Positions 8,080 to 15,431 of a stretch of DNA of 23,105 nucleotides are shown one piece after another (position 1 is the first letter of the stretch; every line of letters begins with the position of its first letter). The notes under the pieces are model-generated. The model ran no database searches and was not told the DNA's origin. It worked only from the letters and a program-made list of their open reading frames with translations. The DNA lies in assembly GCA_045047105.1 (NCBI GenBank), contig JASFYQ010000182.1:1-23105 (forward strand). The letters are read 5' to 3'. Position numbers and translations under genes: made by a program. Source of the DNA: JADGAU01 sp045047105. Its GTDB lineage: Bacteria; Pseudomonadota; Gammaproteobacteria; GRL18.

Positions 8080-8576
8080 TGCGCCATATCATATCAATAC
8101 TAATGGAAAATGAAGCGGGAGCCCTATCCCGTGTTGCAGGATTGTTCTCTGCACGAGGTTATAATATTGAGTCTTTAACTGTGGCTCCTACAGAGGATGA
8201 CTCCCTTTCCAGGATGACTCTGGTAACTCATGGCACAGAAGATGTGATAGAGCAAATCACTAAACAACTGAACAAACTTATAGATGTAATTAAGTTGAGT
8301 GATTTAAATGATGTGAGTGAAAACCACATCGAACGTGAAATGATGTTAATTAAAATTAAAGCACAAGCAGCAATGCGTGATGAAATTAATCGCCTGGTGA
8401 CTATCTTTCGCGGGCGTATTATTGATGTGAGTGAGTCACTCTATACTGTAGAGCTAACGGGTACAAGCGAAAAACTGGATGCTTTTATTGCCGCCATAGA
8501 TAACGAGCTAATACTAGAAACCGTACGTTCTGGTGTAATGGGTATTGGACGTGGAAGTTCATCATTACACCTATAA
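8079..8576 (+). CDS. ilvH: Acetolactate synthase small (regulatory) subunit
   Basis: Regulatory partner of IlvI. It activates the catalytic subunit and in the family binds valine for feedback inhibition. It has 165 residues (E. coli IlvH 163). An N-terminal ACT domain occupies about residues 1-77, with the signature SILMENEAGALSRVAGLF followed by SARGYNIESL; the Asn in MENEAG lies in the effector-binding turn. The C-terminal half (about 80-160) matches the second ACT-like domain, with LIKIKA and RSGVMGIGRG near the end. Its ATG overlaps the last base of the ilvI stop (TAATG), so the subunits are translationally coupled in equal amounts. No oddities. Confidence 0.95.
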   Translation: MRHIISILMENEAGALSRVAGLFSARGYNIESLTVAPTEDDSLSRMTLVTHGTEDVIEQITKQLNKLIDVIKLSDLNDVSENHIEREMMLIKIKAQAAMRDEINRLVTIFRGRIIDVSESLYTVELTGTSEKLDAFIAAIDNELILETVRSGVMGIGRGSSSLHL

Positions 8577-8619
8577 TTAATTATTAAACTTAATATAAAC
8601 AAACAAAGCAGGAAATGAA

Positions 8620-9636
8620 ATGAATATTTATTACGATAAAGATTGTGATTTATCCATTATTAAAAGCAAAAAAGTTACCATTATTGGATATGGTTCACAG
8701 GGAAGAGCACAGGCATTAAACCTTAACGATTCAGGTGTGGATGTAACTATTGCTTTACGTGCCGGCTCTGCATCTGCAGCTAAAGCAGAGGCTGATGGCC
8801 TTACTGTTAAAAGCACTACAGATTCGATTAAAGATGCGGATGTTATTATGGTATTAACTCCTGATGAGTTTCAGTTTCAGTTATACCGCGACGAAATTTT
8901 ACCGAATATCAAACAGGGCGCTACTTTAGCATTTTCCCATGGTTTCAGTATCCATTATAACCAGATTGTTCCTCGTGCTGATCTGGACGTTATTATGATT
9001 GCACCTAAAGCTCCTGGTCATACTGTTCGTACAGAGTTTGTTAACGGCGGTGGTATTCCTGATTTAATTGCGGTATTCCAGGATGTTTCTGGAACTGCAA
9101 AAGATTTAGCCTTATCTTATGCATCTGGTGTGGGTGGTGGTCGTACAGCTATTATTGAAACGACCTTTAAAGACGAAACTGAAACCGATTTATTTGGTGA
9201 ACAAGCGGTATTATGTGGTGGTGCTGTTGAGCTGGTAAAAGCAGGATTTGAGACTTTAACTGAAGCAGGTTATGCTCCAGAAATGGCATATTTTGAATGT
9301 TTGCATGAGCTAAAACTTATTGTTGATCTGATGTATGAAGGCGGTATCGCTAACATGAATTACTCTATTTCTAACAATGCAGAATACGGCGAATATGTAA
9401 CTGGGCCTAAGATTATTAATGATGAAAGTCGCAGAGCTATGAAAGAAGCTTTGGAAAATATCCAAAATGGAGCTTATGCTAAGCGCTTTATTCTGGAAGG
9501 TCAGTCTAACTACCCGGAAATGACAGCATGGCGTCGTAATAATGCTGCTCACGATATTGAAAAAGTAGGTGGTAAATTACGTGATATGATGCCCTGGATT
9601 ACCGCTAACCGTATTGTTGACAAATCTAAGAACTAA
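8620..9636 (+). CDS. ilvC: Ketol-acid reductoisomerase (NADP+), class I
   Basis: Converts 2-acetolactate or 2-aceto-2-hydroxybutyrate to the dihydroxy acids by Mg-dependent alkyl migration and NADPH reduction, step two of Val/Leu/Ile synthesis. It has 338 residues, the short class I length. The N-terminal Rossmann fold carries GYGSQGRAQALNL (23-35). The following loop LRAGSASAAKAE has the Arg and two Ser expected for NADPH preference. The knotted C-terminal domain has the metal-binding Asp190 and Glu194 in FKDETETDLFGEQ and the ECLHELKLIVDL block near 225-236. GYGSQG is followed by RAQ where HAH or HAQ is more usual, a small variation. The start is set by AGGA at 8610-8613, six bases before ATG. 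It follows ilvH by 43 bases. Confidence 0.96.
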   Translation: MNIYYDKDCDLSIIKSKKVTIIGYGSQGRAQALNLNDSGVDVTIALRAGSASAAKAEADGLTVKSTTDSIKDADVIMVLTPDEFQFQLYRDEILPNIKQGATLAFSHGFSIHYNQIVPRADLDVIMIAPKAPGHTVRTEFVNGGGIPDLIAVFQDVSGTAKDLALSYASGVGGGRTAIIETTFKDETETDLFGEQAVLCGGAVELVKAGFETLTEAGYAPEMAYFECLHELKLIVDLMYEGGIANMNYSISNNAEYGEYVTGPKIINDESRRAMKEALENIQNGAYAKRFILEGQSNYPEMTAWRRNNAAHDIEKVGGKLRDMMPWITANRIVDKSKN

Positions 9637-9651
9637 ATAGACAGGGCGACT

Positions 9652-11232
9652 ATGCCCAGTTTAAATAATATTGAACTCAGCCTCTTCTCCAGTCGTATTA
9701 ATGCGATTTGTGAAGAGATGGGTGAGGTATTACGCTTAAGTGCTTTTTCCCCCAATATCAAGGATCGCCTTGATTTTTCCTGTGCTATTTTTGATGCCAG
9801 TGGCCAACTCTGTGCCCAGGCTGCACACATTCCCGTTCACTTAGGAAGTATGGCCTATGCCATGCAAGATATTGTCTCACAAGTCACCTGGCTTGAGGGT
9901 GATATGATTGTTCTCAATGATCCCTATAAAGGCGGTACTCACTTACCTGATGTAACCATTATTGCGCCACTATTTTTAGCGACCAATAGTCAAAGTAATA
10001 GAGCAAATAAAAAACAATTAATTGCTTTTATTGTTAATCGTGCTCACCATGCAGATATTGGTGCTTCAACTCCTGGTTCCATGCCATTATCGTCTTCATT
10101 AGAAGAAGAAGGCTTGATTCTTTCACTGGAAAAAATAGTTCAAAATTTTCAGCTGGATAAAAATATTTTATCTTCAATTTGCAACCATATGAGCGATAAA
10201 ACTGCCTCCGGAGGTGATTTTATGGCTCAAATCAGTGCCAATAAGGCAGGTCTCGCACGACTTAAAGAACTAATTACAAGTATGCAAAGCAGTTCGTTTA
10301 AGCAGGCTGTAGAACAATTAAATAGTTATGCCGAACGTATTGCTTTATCGTCTATTACAACTATTCCCAGTGGTAAATATGAATTTATTGACTATCTTGA
10401 TGATGATGGGCAAGGCAAACAACAAATTGCTATCCAGGTTTCTATTGAGGTCAGTGAGAAACAGATTAATGTAGATTTTAGTGGTACAGAAAAACAGGTT
10501 TCAGGCAATATTAATTGCCCGCTATCGGTAACTGCTGCTGCAGTATATTATGTTTTTCGTTGTTTAATGCCAGACTATACTCCAGCCTGTGCGGGAACTT
10601 TTTCACTTATTCATATTAAGGCTCCCAAGGGCTGTTTAATTAATGCTATATATCCGGCTGCGGTAGCAGCAGGAAATGTAGAAACCAGCACCCGAATTGT
10701 TGATGTGTTATTAGGTGCTTTGGTTAAAGCTATTCCTGATAAGATTCCCGCTGCAAGTTATGGCACTATGAACAATATTGCTATGGGAAATAATCAATCA
10801 CAGCGACAAGCCTGGAACTATTATGAAACCATTGGTGGAGGTATGGGGGCAAGTTTTAATGCCAATGGTTTAACGGCTGTTCAAGCGCATATGACCAATA
10901 CTTTAAATACCCCTGTTGAATCACTTGAATATCACTTTCCCATGCGCATTAAGAGTTATTCAATACGGCAAAACTCTGGTGGTATAGGTGATTTTACAGG
11001 TGGAAATGGTATAATCAGGCAATATGAGATGTTACAACAAACAGAAGTTACCTTATTAACTGAACGCAGAATAAATGCGCCATGGGGATTAGGTGGTGCA
11101 ATAAACGCACAATCTGGAGAAAACTGGCTGGATCAAAAACGGCTAGTTGGAAAAACACATTTTACCGCTGAGCCAGGTCAGGTGCTGACTATTAAAACTC
11201 CTGGTGGAGGGGGTTTTAGTGTTAAGGCTTAA
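9652..11232 (+). CDS. Hydantoinase B / oxoprolinase family subunit (HyuB-like), orphan
   Basis: Member of the HyuB family, the B subunit of ATP-dependent N-methylhydantoinase, 5-oxoprolinase and acetone/acetophenone carboxylase-type enzymes. It has 526 residues, close to the usual 510-580. Family features seen: N-terminal RINAICEEMGEVLRLSAFSPN, RLDFSCAIFD (60s), HIPVHLGSM (80s), VLNDPYKGGTHLPDV (about 107-121), NRAHHADIG (about 149-157), a GNIN block near 285, GNVETSTRIVD (343-353) and a Gly-rich C-terminal TPGGGGFS. These enzymes normally need a HyuA partner that binds ATP, and none is encoded in this window. It starts 15 bases after ilvC, with AGGG five bases before ATG, so it is very likely in the ilv transcript. 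Substrate unknown. Confidence 0.85.
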   Translation: MPSLNNIELSLFSSRINAICEEMGEVLRLSAFSPNIKDRLDFSCAIFDASGQLCAQAAHIPVHLGSMAYAMQDIVSQVTWLEGDMIVLNDPYKGGTHLPDVTIIAPLFLATNSQSNRANKKQLIAFIVNRAHHADIGASTPGSMPLSSSLEEEGLILSLEKIVQNFQLDKNILSSICNHMSDKTASGGDFMAQISANKAGLARLKELITSMQSSSFKQAVEQLNSYAERIALSSITTIPSGKYEFIDYLDDDGQGKQQIAIQVSIEVSEKQINVDFSGTEKQVSGNINCPLSVTAAAVYYVFRCLMPDYTPACAGTFSLIHIKAPKGCLINAIYPAAVAAGNVETSTRIVDVLLGALVKAIPDKIPAASYGTMNNIAMGNNQSQRQAWNYYETIGGGMGASFNANGLTAVQAHMTNTLNTPVESLEYHFPMRIKSYSIRQNSGGIGDFTGGNGIIRQYEMLQQTEVTLLTERRINAPWGLGGAINAQSGENWLDQKRLVGKTHFTAEPGQVLTIKTPGGGGFSVKA

Positions 11233-11273
11233 GCAAAAATTAAAATAAACAAGTGGTAAAGGACAACGATAAA

Positions 11274-11702
11274 ATGAAAATAAAAAAAGTATGCTTACTT
11301 TTGATTATATTATTTATTTCTGCCTGTAGTTCAGTAAGAAATGTAATCGACTGGGTTCCAGGAGTAGATTCTAACGAAGAAATTGCAACACAACAGGCAT
11401 TAGAAGCAAAACAGCAAAGACAGCAAGAAAGAGAAGTCTATAATTCAAAAGCAGCATATAGTCCCACAGGTTCTTTATCAGAAATAGATGCAGAAATTTC
11501 TGTATTACTCAGTCAACGTTACCAACAACAACAAGTAATTAACCCCAGTGAAATTGGTATAGAAGTTCATAGCAGTGTGGTAAGCCTTAGTGGTAGTATT
11601 AAAAATGAACAGACAGCAATTGACTTAATCAGCATAGCTAAAGAGATTCCTGGTGTTACTCGGGTGATCTCCCATCTTATAATTATTTCGGTGAGACCAT
11701 AA
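11274..11702 (+). CDS. BON-domain lipoprotein
   Basis: Small predicted periplasm-facing lipoprotein of 142 residues. Starting at ATG 11274 gives a classic lipoprotein signal: KIKK, a hydrophobic core VCLLLIILF, then lipobox ISAC at about residues 15-18, with the Cys as lipidation site. An upstream GTG (11253) would add seven charged residues in front of the signal, and AAAGGA at 11258-11263 fits the ATG better (10-base spacing). A Gln-rich linker (about 40-55) leads to a C-terminal BON domain (about 70-140), with IGIEVHSSVVSLSGSIKNE and a GVTRVISHL end, the fold seen in OsmY and related envelope-stress proteins. BON domains are thought to bind phospholipid or stabilise the envelope. The stop overlaps the next gene's ATG (TAATG), so the two are coupled. 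Confidence 0.85.
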   Translation: MKIKKVCLLLIILFISACSSVRNVIDWVPGVDSNEEIATQQALEAKQQRQQEREVYNSKAAYSPTGSLSEIDAEISVLLSQRYQQQQVINPSEIGIEVHSSVVSLSGSIKNEQTAIDLISIAKEIPGVTRVISHLIIISVRP

Positions 11703-13498
11703 TGTGTGGAATATGCGGTATATATCATACTGATGGTAAAGAGCCGGAGTTTTCATCTTTGGCGGCGATGTTACAAAAACTGGTTCGTAGAGGACCTGAC
11801 CATGAGGGGACTTTTTCTGATGGTGGTCTGGCTCTTGGGCATAGAAGGTTATCCATTATTGATTTGTCTGAACGTTCCGATCAACCTATGGTAGATAGTG
11901 ATACCGGGCTGGTAATTGTTTTTAATGGTACTATTTATAATTACCCCCAACTTAAGCGAGAGCTGCAAGGCAAGGGACATCACTTTTTTTCCTCTGGTGA
12001 TACCGAGGTTATAATTAAAGCCTATAAAGAATGGGGGGCGGATTGTGTAACTCGCTTGCATGGCATGTTTGCCTTTGTTATTTGGGACAAACACAATAAA
12101 ACCTTTTTTATGGCCAGAGATCGTCTGGGAATAAAACCTTTATATTATAGTTTTATTAATAATACACTGGTTTTTGCTTCTAATATGCAGGCTATTTTAG
12201 CCTCAAACTTAGTCGATAAAGACATCAACCCAGAAGGTTTACACTACCAGTTAAGTTTACATGGCGTAATCCCCGCTCCGAATACTATAATCAGAGATAT
12301 TAAAAAATTACCTCCAGGTTATAGCATGACTATTTTTGCCGATGGCAATAGTAAAATTGAGTCCTATTGGCAGTTATCAATCGCTCTGGATGAAGATAAA
12401 AAACAATGGGACGATCGCCAATGGACCGAAGCTATTCATGATAGCCTAATGTCTGCGGTAAGCAAACGCCTGACAATTTCTGATGTTCCCGTAGGTGTTT
12501 TACTTTCAGGTGGTTTAGATTCCAGTCTACTGGTGGCTCTATTAGCCGAAGCGGGAGTACATGACTTACGTACTTTTTCTATCGGCTTTAATGATATTGG
12601 TGATGAAAAAGGCAGTGAGTTTGAGTTCTCGGATCAAATTGTATCACGTTATCAAACCCAGCATAAAAAGTTTAAAATTCCTAATAGTGAGGTCTTATCA
12701 CGCTTGCCAGATGCGATAGATAATATGTCTGAGCCAATGGTTGGGCAAGATGCAGTAGCATTTTATCTATTATCAGAAAAAGTATCTCAAGAAGTAAAAG
12801 TGGTTCAAAGTGGGCAAGGTGCTGATGAGTTATTTGCTGGGTATTTTTGGTATCCTATGATGCAACAAGCCAAAGGCAGTGATGCTAATCGCTTTATGCC
12901 TTTTTATGTGGATAGGGAGCATGATGAATACCTGAGCGCCATTAACCATAGCTTTTTGGGACAAAACCTTAATAACTTTAGTGGCGACTACATTCAGCAG
13001 CACTTTGCTAATTTGCCCGATGGTGACTATTTAAATAAAGTTCTACACCTGGATGTAAGTACGCTAATTGTGGACGATCCAGTAAAACGGGTGGACAATA
13101 TGACTATGGCATGGGGACTGGAAGCCAGGGTTCCCTTTTTAGATCATGAATTAGTTGAGTTGGCAGCACAAATGCCAAGCAAGTATAAATATGGCGCAAG
13201 TGGTGCCAAGCATATGTTAAAAACCATTTCCCGTGGGAAAATTCCAGATGCGGTAATTGACCGACCCAAGGGATACTTTCCCATGCCTGCCCTAAAGTAT
13301 GTGCGTGGCGAGTTTTATGACATGATGAAAGATGTTTTGGAATCCAATAGTTGCAGACAAAGAAATATTTTTAATCCAGGTTATATAAAACAGCTATTAG
13401 ACAAACCAGAAGCCAGTGAGAACATGACCCGTTTACAGGGCAGTAAGTTATGGCATATGGCCTTATTAGAGAAGTGGTTTCAGCAGCATAATATTTAA
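11702..13498 (+). CDS. Asparagine synthase-like amidotransferase, probable N-acetylglutaminylglutamine amidotransferase
   Basis: Class II glutamine amidotransferase fused to an ATP-PPi synthetase domain. It has 598 residues. The nucleophile Cys2 is exposed after Met removal (MCGICGIY). Glutaminase motifs are RRGPDHEG (29-36), NGTIYNY (75-81) and SGDTEV (98-103); the PPi loop SGGLDSS is at 259-265. The sequence RLSIIDLSERSDQPM, the VVQSGQGADELFAGYFWYP block and the length resemble, from memory, the AsnB-like enzyme that amidates N-acetylglutaminylglutamine to the osmoprotectant NAGGN (TIGR03104 type) more than housekeeping AsnB. In known NAGGN loci it sits with a GNAT/ATP-grasp synthetase and an M42 peptidase; neither is here. 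It is coupled to the upstream BON lipoprotein. Ordinary asparagine synthetase remains possible. Confidence 0.85.
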   Translation: MCGICGIYHTDGKEPEFSSLAAMLQKLVRRGPDHEGTFSDGGLALGHRRLSIIDLSERSDQPMVDSDTGLVIVFNGTIYNYPQLKRELQGKGHHFFSSGDTEVIIKAYKEWGADCVTRLHGMFAFVIWDKHNKTFFMARDRLGIKPLYYSFINNTLVFASNMQAILASNLVDKDINPEGLHYQLSLHGVIPAPNTIIRDIKKLPPGYSMTIFADGNSKIESYWQLSIALDEDKKQWDDRQWTEAIHDSLMSAVSKRLTISDVPVGVLLSGGLDSSLLVALLAEAGVHDLRTFSIGFNDIGDEKGSEFEFSDQIVSRYQTQHKKFKIPNSEVLSRLPDAIDNMSEPMVGQDAVAFYLLSEKVSQEVKVVQSGQGADELFAGYFWYPMMQQAKGSDANRFMPFYVDREHDEYLSAINHSFLGQNLNNFSGDYIQQHFANLPDGDYLNKVLHLDVSTLIVDDPVKRVDNMTMAWGLEARVPFLDHELVELAAQMPSKYKYGASGAKHMLKTISRGKIPDAVIDRPKGYFPMPALKYVRGEFYDMMKDVLESNSCRQRNIFNPGYIKQLLDKPEASENMTRLQGSKLWHMALLEKWFQQHNI

Positions 13499-13520
13499 TT
13501 GGAGATCATGCCCAGCTACT

Positions 13521-13537
13521 TGCAAAATTGCATTTTT
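13521..13537 (+). terminator. Weak candidate terminator of the ilv transcript
   Basis: TGCA, AAAT, TGCA (13521-13532) can form a very short stem and is followed by TTTTT (13533-13537), 22 bases after the asnB-like stop. The stem is too short to be convincing alone, but the convergent neighbour makes an end of transcription here likely. Confidence 0.2.
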
Positions 13538-13600
13538 AAGAATTAAGAATTAAGAATTAAGAATTAAGAATTATCAATTATCAATTATCAATTATCAATT
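13538..13600. repeat. Two abutting heptanucleotide tandem arrays
   Basis: Five perfect copies of AAGAATT (13538-13572) run directly into four perfect copies of ATCAATT (13573-13600). They lie between two convergent genes, and the second array overlaps the last codons and stop (TGA at 13590-13588) of the minus-strand gene. Both units are 7 bases and share the AATT end, so one may derive from the other. They resemble the 7-base short tandem repeats described from cyanobacteria, but no relation is shown. Confidence 0.9.
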
Positions 13601-14577
13601 ATCTTATCCAGTGTGTCTAACTGGGAGGGATTAACTAAAATATTGCGTTTTTGTAATAATTTTGTATTTAATGATTTTTTCACCGATATAGGTTCATATA
13701 CTTTTTTCTGTTCAAACTTGTTTGAACCTTCATCAATAATATCTGTAATTAAACCTGCTGCTTGAATGCCCAGCGCATATTGATCAGAAACCACGGCAAA
13801 AGTTCCAAAATCTAAAGAAGTGGAAGTTAAGTTTTCAATTCCTACAATTATATTTTTATTAAATTGCTTAATATTGGGGATCCAGGCATTCTGGATTAAC
13901 TGAGGGCTAATCAAGGCATTATCATTTGCTACCCATAAAGCATCAATATCTTTGTTTATCAGATGCTTTAAGTGATAGCTCAATCTTTTTACGGTTATAG
14001 CATTAGGTATTTCAACGGCGACCAGTTCAATGCCTTCCTGTTTACAGAATTCAGCATTAAGTTTAATATAATCTCTCATCCACTTGCGATATAAAACACC
14101 CACTCTGCGCACAGGTTTTTTCAATAAACTACGAATGTTTACAATGCTGGTTACAGCTGGAACCTCATGGCGAATTCCTTGAGCATTTTTTATTTGTCGT
14201 AATAAGCGATCAACATACAAAGCAGACATTACCACACTGGGAGGAAAATCAATATTGGGATTTTTCTTTTGATAGTGGGTATATAATCGAGCAGGTATAT
14301 TACCGATTAAAGCAATTAATGTTGGTTTACTATTGTTTATATGATTAGCAATAACACTAATAGATGTTTCATGCTCAATAATTTTTTCAATTATTGCAAA
14401 ATCACCGCCCAAGTCATCCTTAATTCCCTGAGAAGTTTGCGCAAAATTATCTCCAAAGGCTCTAAAAATTAAAATCGTATTGCTACTATCTGCAAGCAGA
14501 CTAAGAGGTTGTAATATAAGACCAATTATAAATAAAAGTCTTATTATACGGGGGGCAAGCACTATTTTAATGCCCAT
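13588..14577 (-). CDS. Exported ABC-type substrate-binding protein (ABC_sub_bind-like)
   Basis: 329 residues. An N-terminal signal (basic start, hydrophobic core LLFIIGLILQPLSLL, likely cleavage after LLA at about residue 29) sends it to the periplasm. The rest has the two-lobed type I binding-protein pattern: ILIFRAFGDNFAQTSQGIKD near the N-terminus, PTLIALIGNIPARL (84-97), SVVMSALYVD (about 112-121), VGVLYRKW (159-166), DALWVANDNALISPQ (about 213-227) and QYALGIQAAGLI (about 268-279). It best fits the family of tryptophan/amino-acid-like ABC substrate-binding proteins (Pfam ABC_sub_bind). No permease or ATPase is adjacent. Its ATG overlaps the end of the upstream gene by 16 bases, and a GGGGTGG purine stretch just upstream can serve as ribosome binding site, so both are co-translated. 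Ligand unknown. Confidence 0.75.
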   Translation of the reverse strand: MGIKIVLAPRIIRLLFIIGLILQPLSLLADSSNTILIFRAFGDNFAQTSQGIKDDLGGDFAIIEKIIEHETSISVIANHINNSKPTLIALIGNIPARLYTHYQKKNPNIDFPPSVVMSALYVDRLLRQIKNAQGIRHEVPAVTSIVNIRSLLKKPVRRVGVLYRKWMRDYIKLNAEFCKQEGIELVAVEIPNAITVKRLSYHLKHLINKDIDALWVANDNALISPQLIQNAWIPNIKQFNKNIIVGIENLTSTSLDFGTFAVVSDQYALGIQAAGLITDIIDEGSNKFEQKKVYEPISVKKSLNTKLLQKRNILVNPSQLDTLDKIIDN

Positions 14578-15383
14578 AATTCCACCCCGATATAAAGGTA
14601 ACCCTGCTGGTTGATTTTAACCCAATGATCAACTCCTAGTAGTTCGTTAGTCTTTTCTCCTAATCGATTAAAACATTTTAAAAATAATTCTTTTGATTCA
14701 ATATTTTTAACTGCCAGGATGGCCAGATCCATTTGAATATCCAGTTCAGTTGCAACTAGTTTTAGTTTTGATTGGCTCAAAAGTTTTTTATAACGCTGCT
14801 GTGAAATTAAAATGGCGTCCACCAGGCCAAAAGTTAGTAAATTAAGAATATCTTCAGTTTTAGTTACCCGGGCAATTCTAACCTTTGTACCTAATTTATT
14901 ATTTACAAAGGCTTTCATAGCCTTGCGACCTAAAATATCTAAAACCCCAATCTTTATTGAAGGCAGTTGCTCAATCTGTATTGCTTTGCCAATAGCAACC
15001 AGAACATAGTCTTCATCAGAACGTCCCTTTTTAAAGCCCTTAATGAGTGAAGCATATTGTTTATTTTTTTTTATAACCGGGGCATAAGACAATATAGCAT
15101 CGGGTGGAATTTTTTGAGTGTATTCCTGAAAATCAATAATTTTACCAAACACGGTGATATTTATTTCAGGACAATAGCGTAGGATATGTTTTTCCATTTT
15201 TATCGGACGTATATCCGTTGGATAAAAAACATATAAGCTATTATTTGCCCACAGGTTTTGCTGAGCAAAAATCAGGGTAAAAAACAGACTAAATAGAATT
15301 AGCTTTACTCTCAAAGTTATTATCTTTATTAAAATATATGAACTATTAAATATCAATTTAAATATGTATCCCAACCATAGCAT
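14562..15383 (-). CDS. PhnD/type 2 periplasmic binding protein-like protein
   Basis: 273 residues. A hydrophobic N-terminus (LILFSLFFTLIFAQQNLWA, cleavage probably near residue 46) precedes a type 2 periplasmic-binding fold resembling PhnD/transporter-substrate proteins: IGVLDILGRKAMKAFVNNKL (about 144-163), RVTKTEDILNLLTFGLVDAIL (about 171-191) and a final VKINQQGYLYIGVELWALK-type end. The ATG at 15383 gives an unusually long, partly hydrophobic leader. An in-frame TTG at 15314 (codon 24) would give a more ordinary signal peptide, so the start is uncertain. It overlaps the following substrate-binding gene by 16 bases and diverges from the ThDP enzyme gene across a 48-base gap. No transporter membrane or ATPase subunit is nearby, so a sensing or accessory role is as likely as transport. 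Confidence 0.65.
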   Translation of the reverse strand: MLWLGYIFKLIFNSSYILIKIITLRVKLILFSLFFTLIFAQQNLWANNSLYVFYPTDIRPIKMEKHILRYCPEINITVFGKIIDFQEYTQKIPPDAILSYAPVIKKNKQYASLIKGFKKGRSDEDYVLVAIGKAIQIEQLPSIKIGVLDILGRKAMKAFVNNKLGTKVRIARVTKTEDILNLLTFGLVDAILISQQRYKKLLSQSKLKLVATELDIQMDLAILAVKNIESKELFLKCFNRLGEKTNELLGVDHWVKINQQGYLYIGVELWALK

Positions 15384-15431
15384 AATTTGTGCAATAATAA
15401 AATGCTATAAACACGCCGGGGGGCTGTAATA

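Noticed and set aside
11706..11894. Plus-strand 62-codon frame at the start of the asparagine synthase-like gene
   Set aside because: It is out of frame with a clearly conserved amidotransferase N-terminus (Cys2, RGPDHEG) and has no support of its own.
13538..13600. Short repeats as a CRISPR array
   Set aside because: Units are 7 bases, directly adjacent with no spacers, and no cas genes are present.
14812..15009. Plus-strand 65-codon frame opposite the PhnD-like gene
   Set aside because: Antisense shadow with no recognisable feature; the minus-strand protein has a signal peptide and fold pattern.
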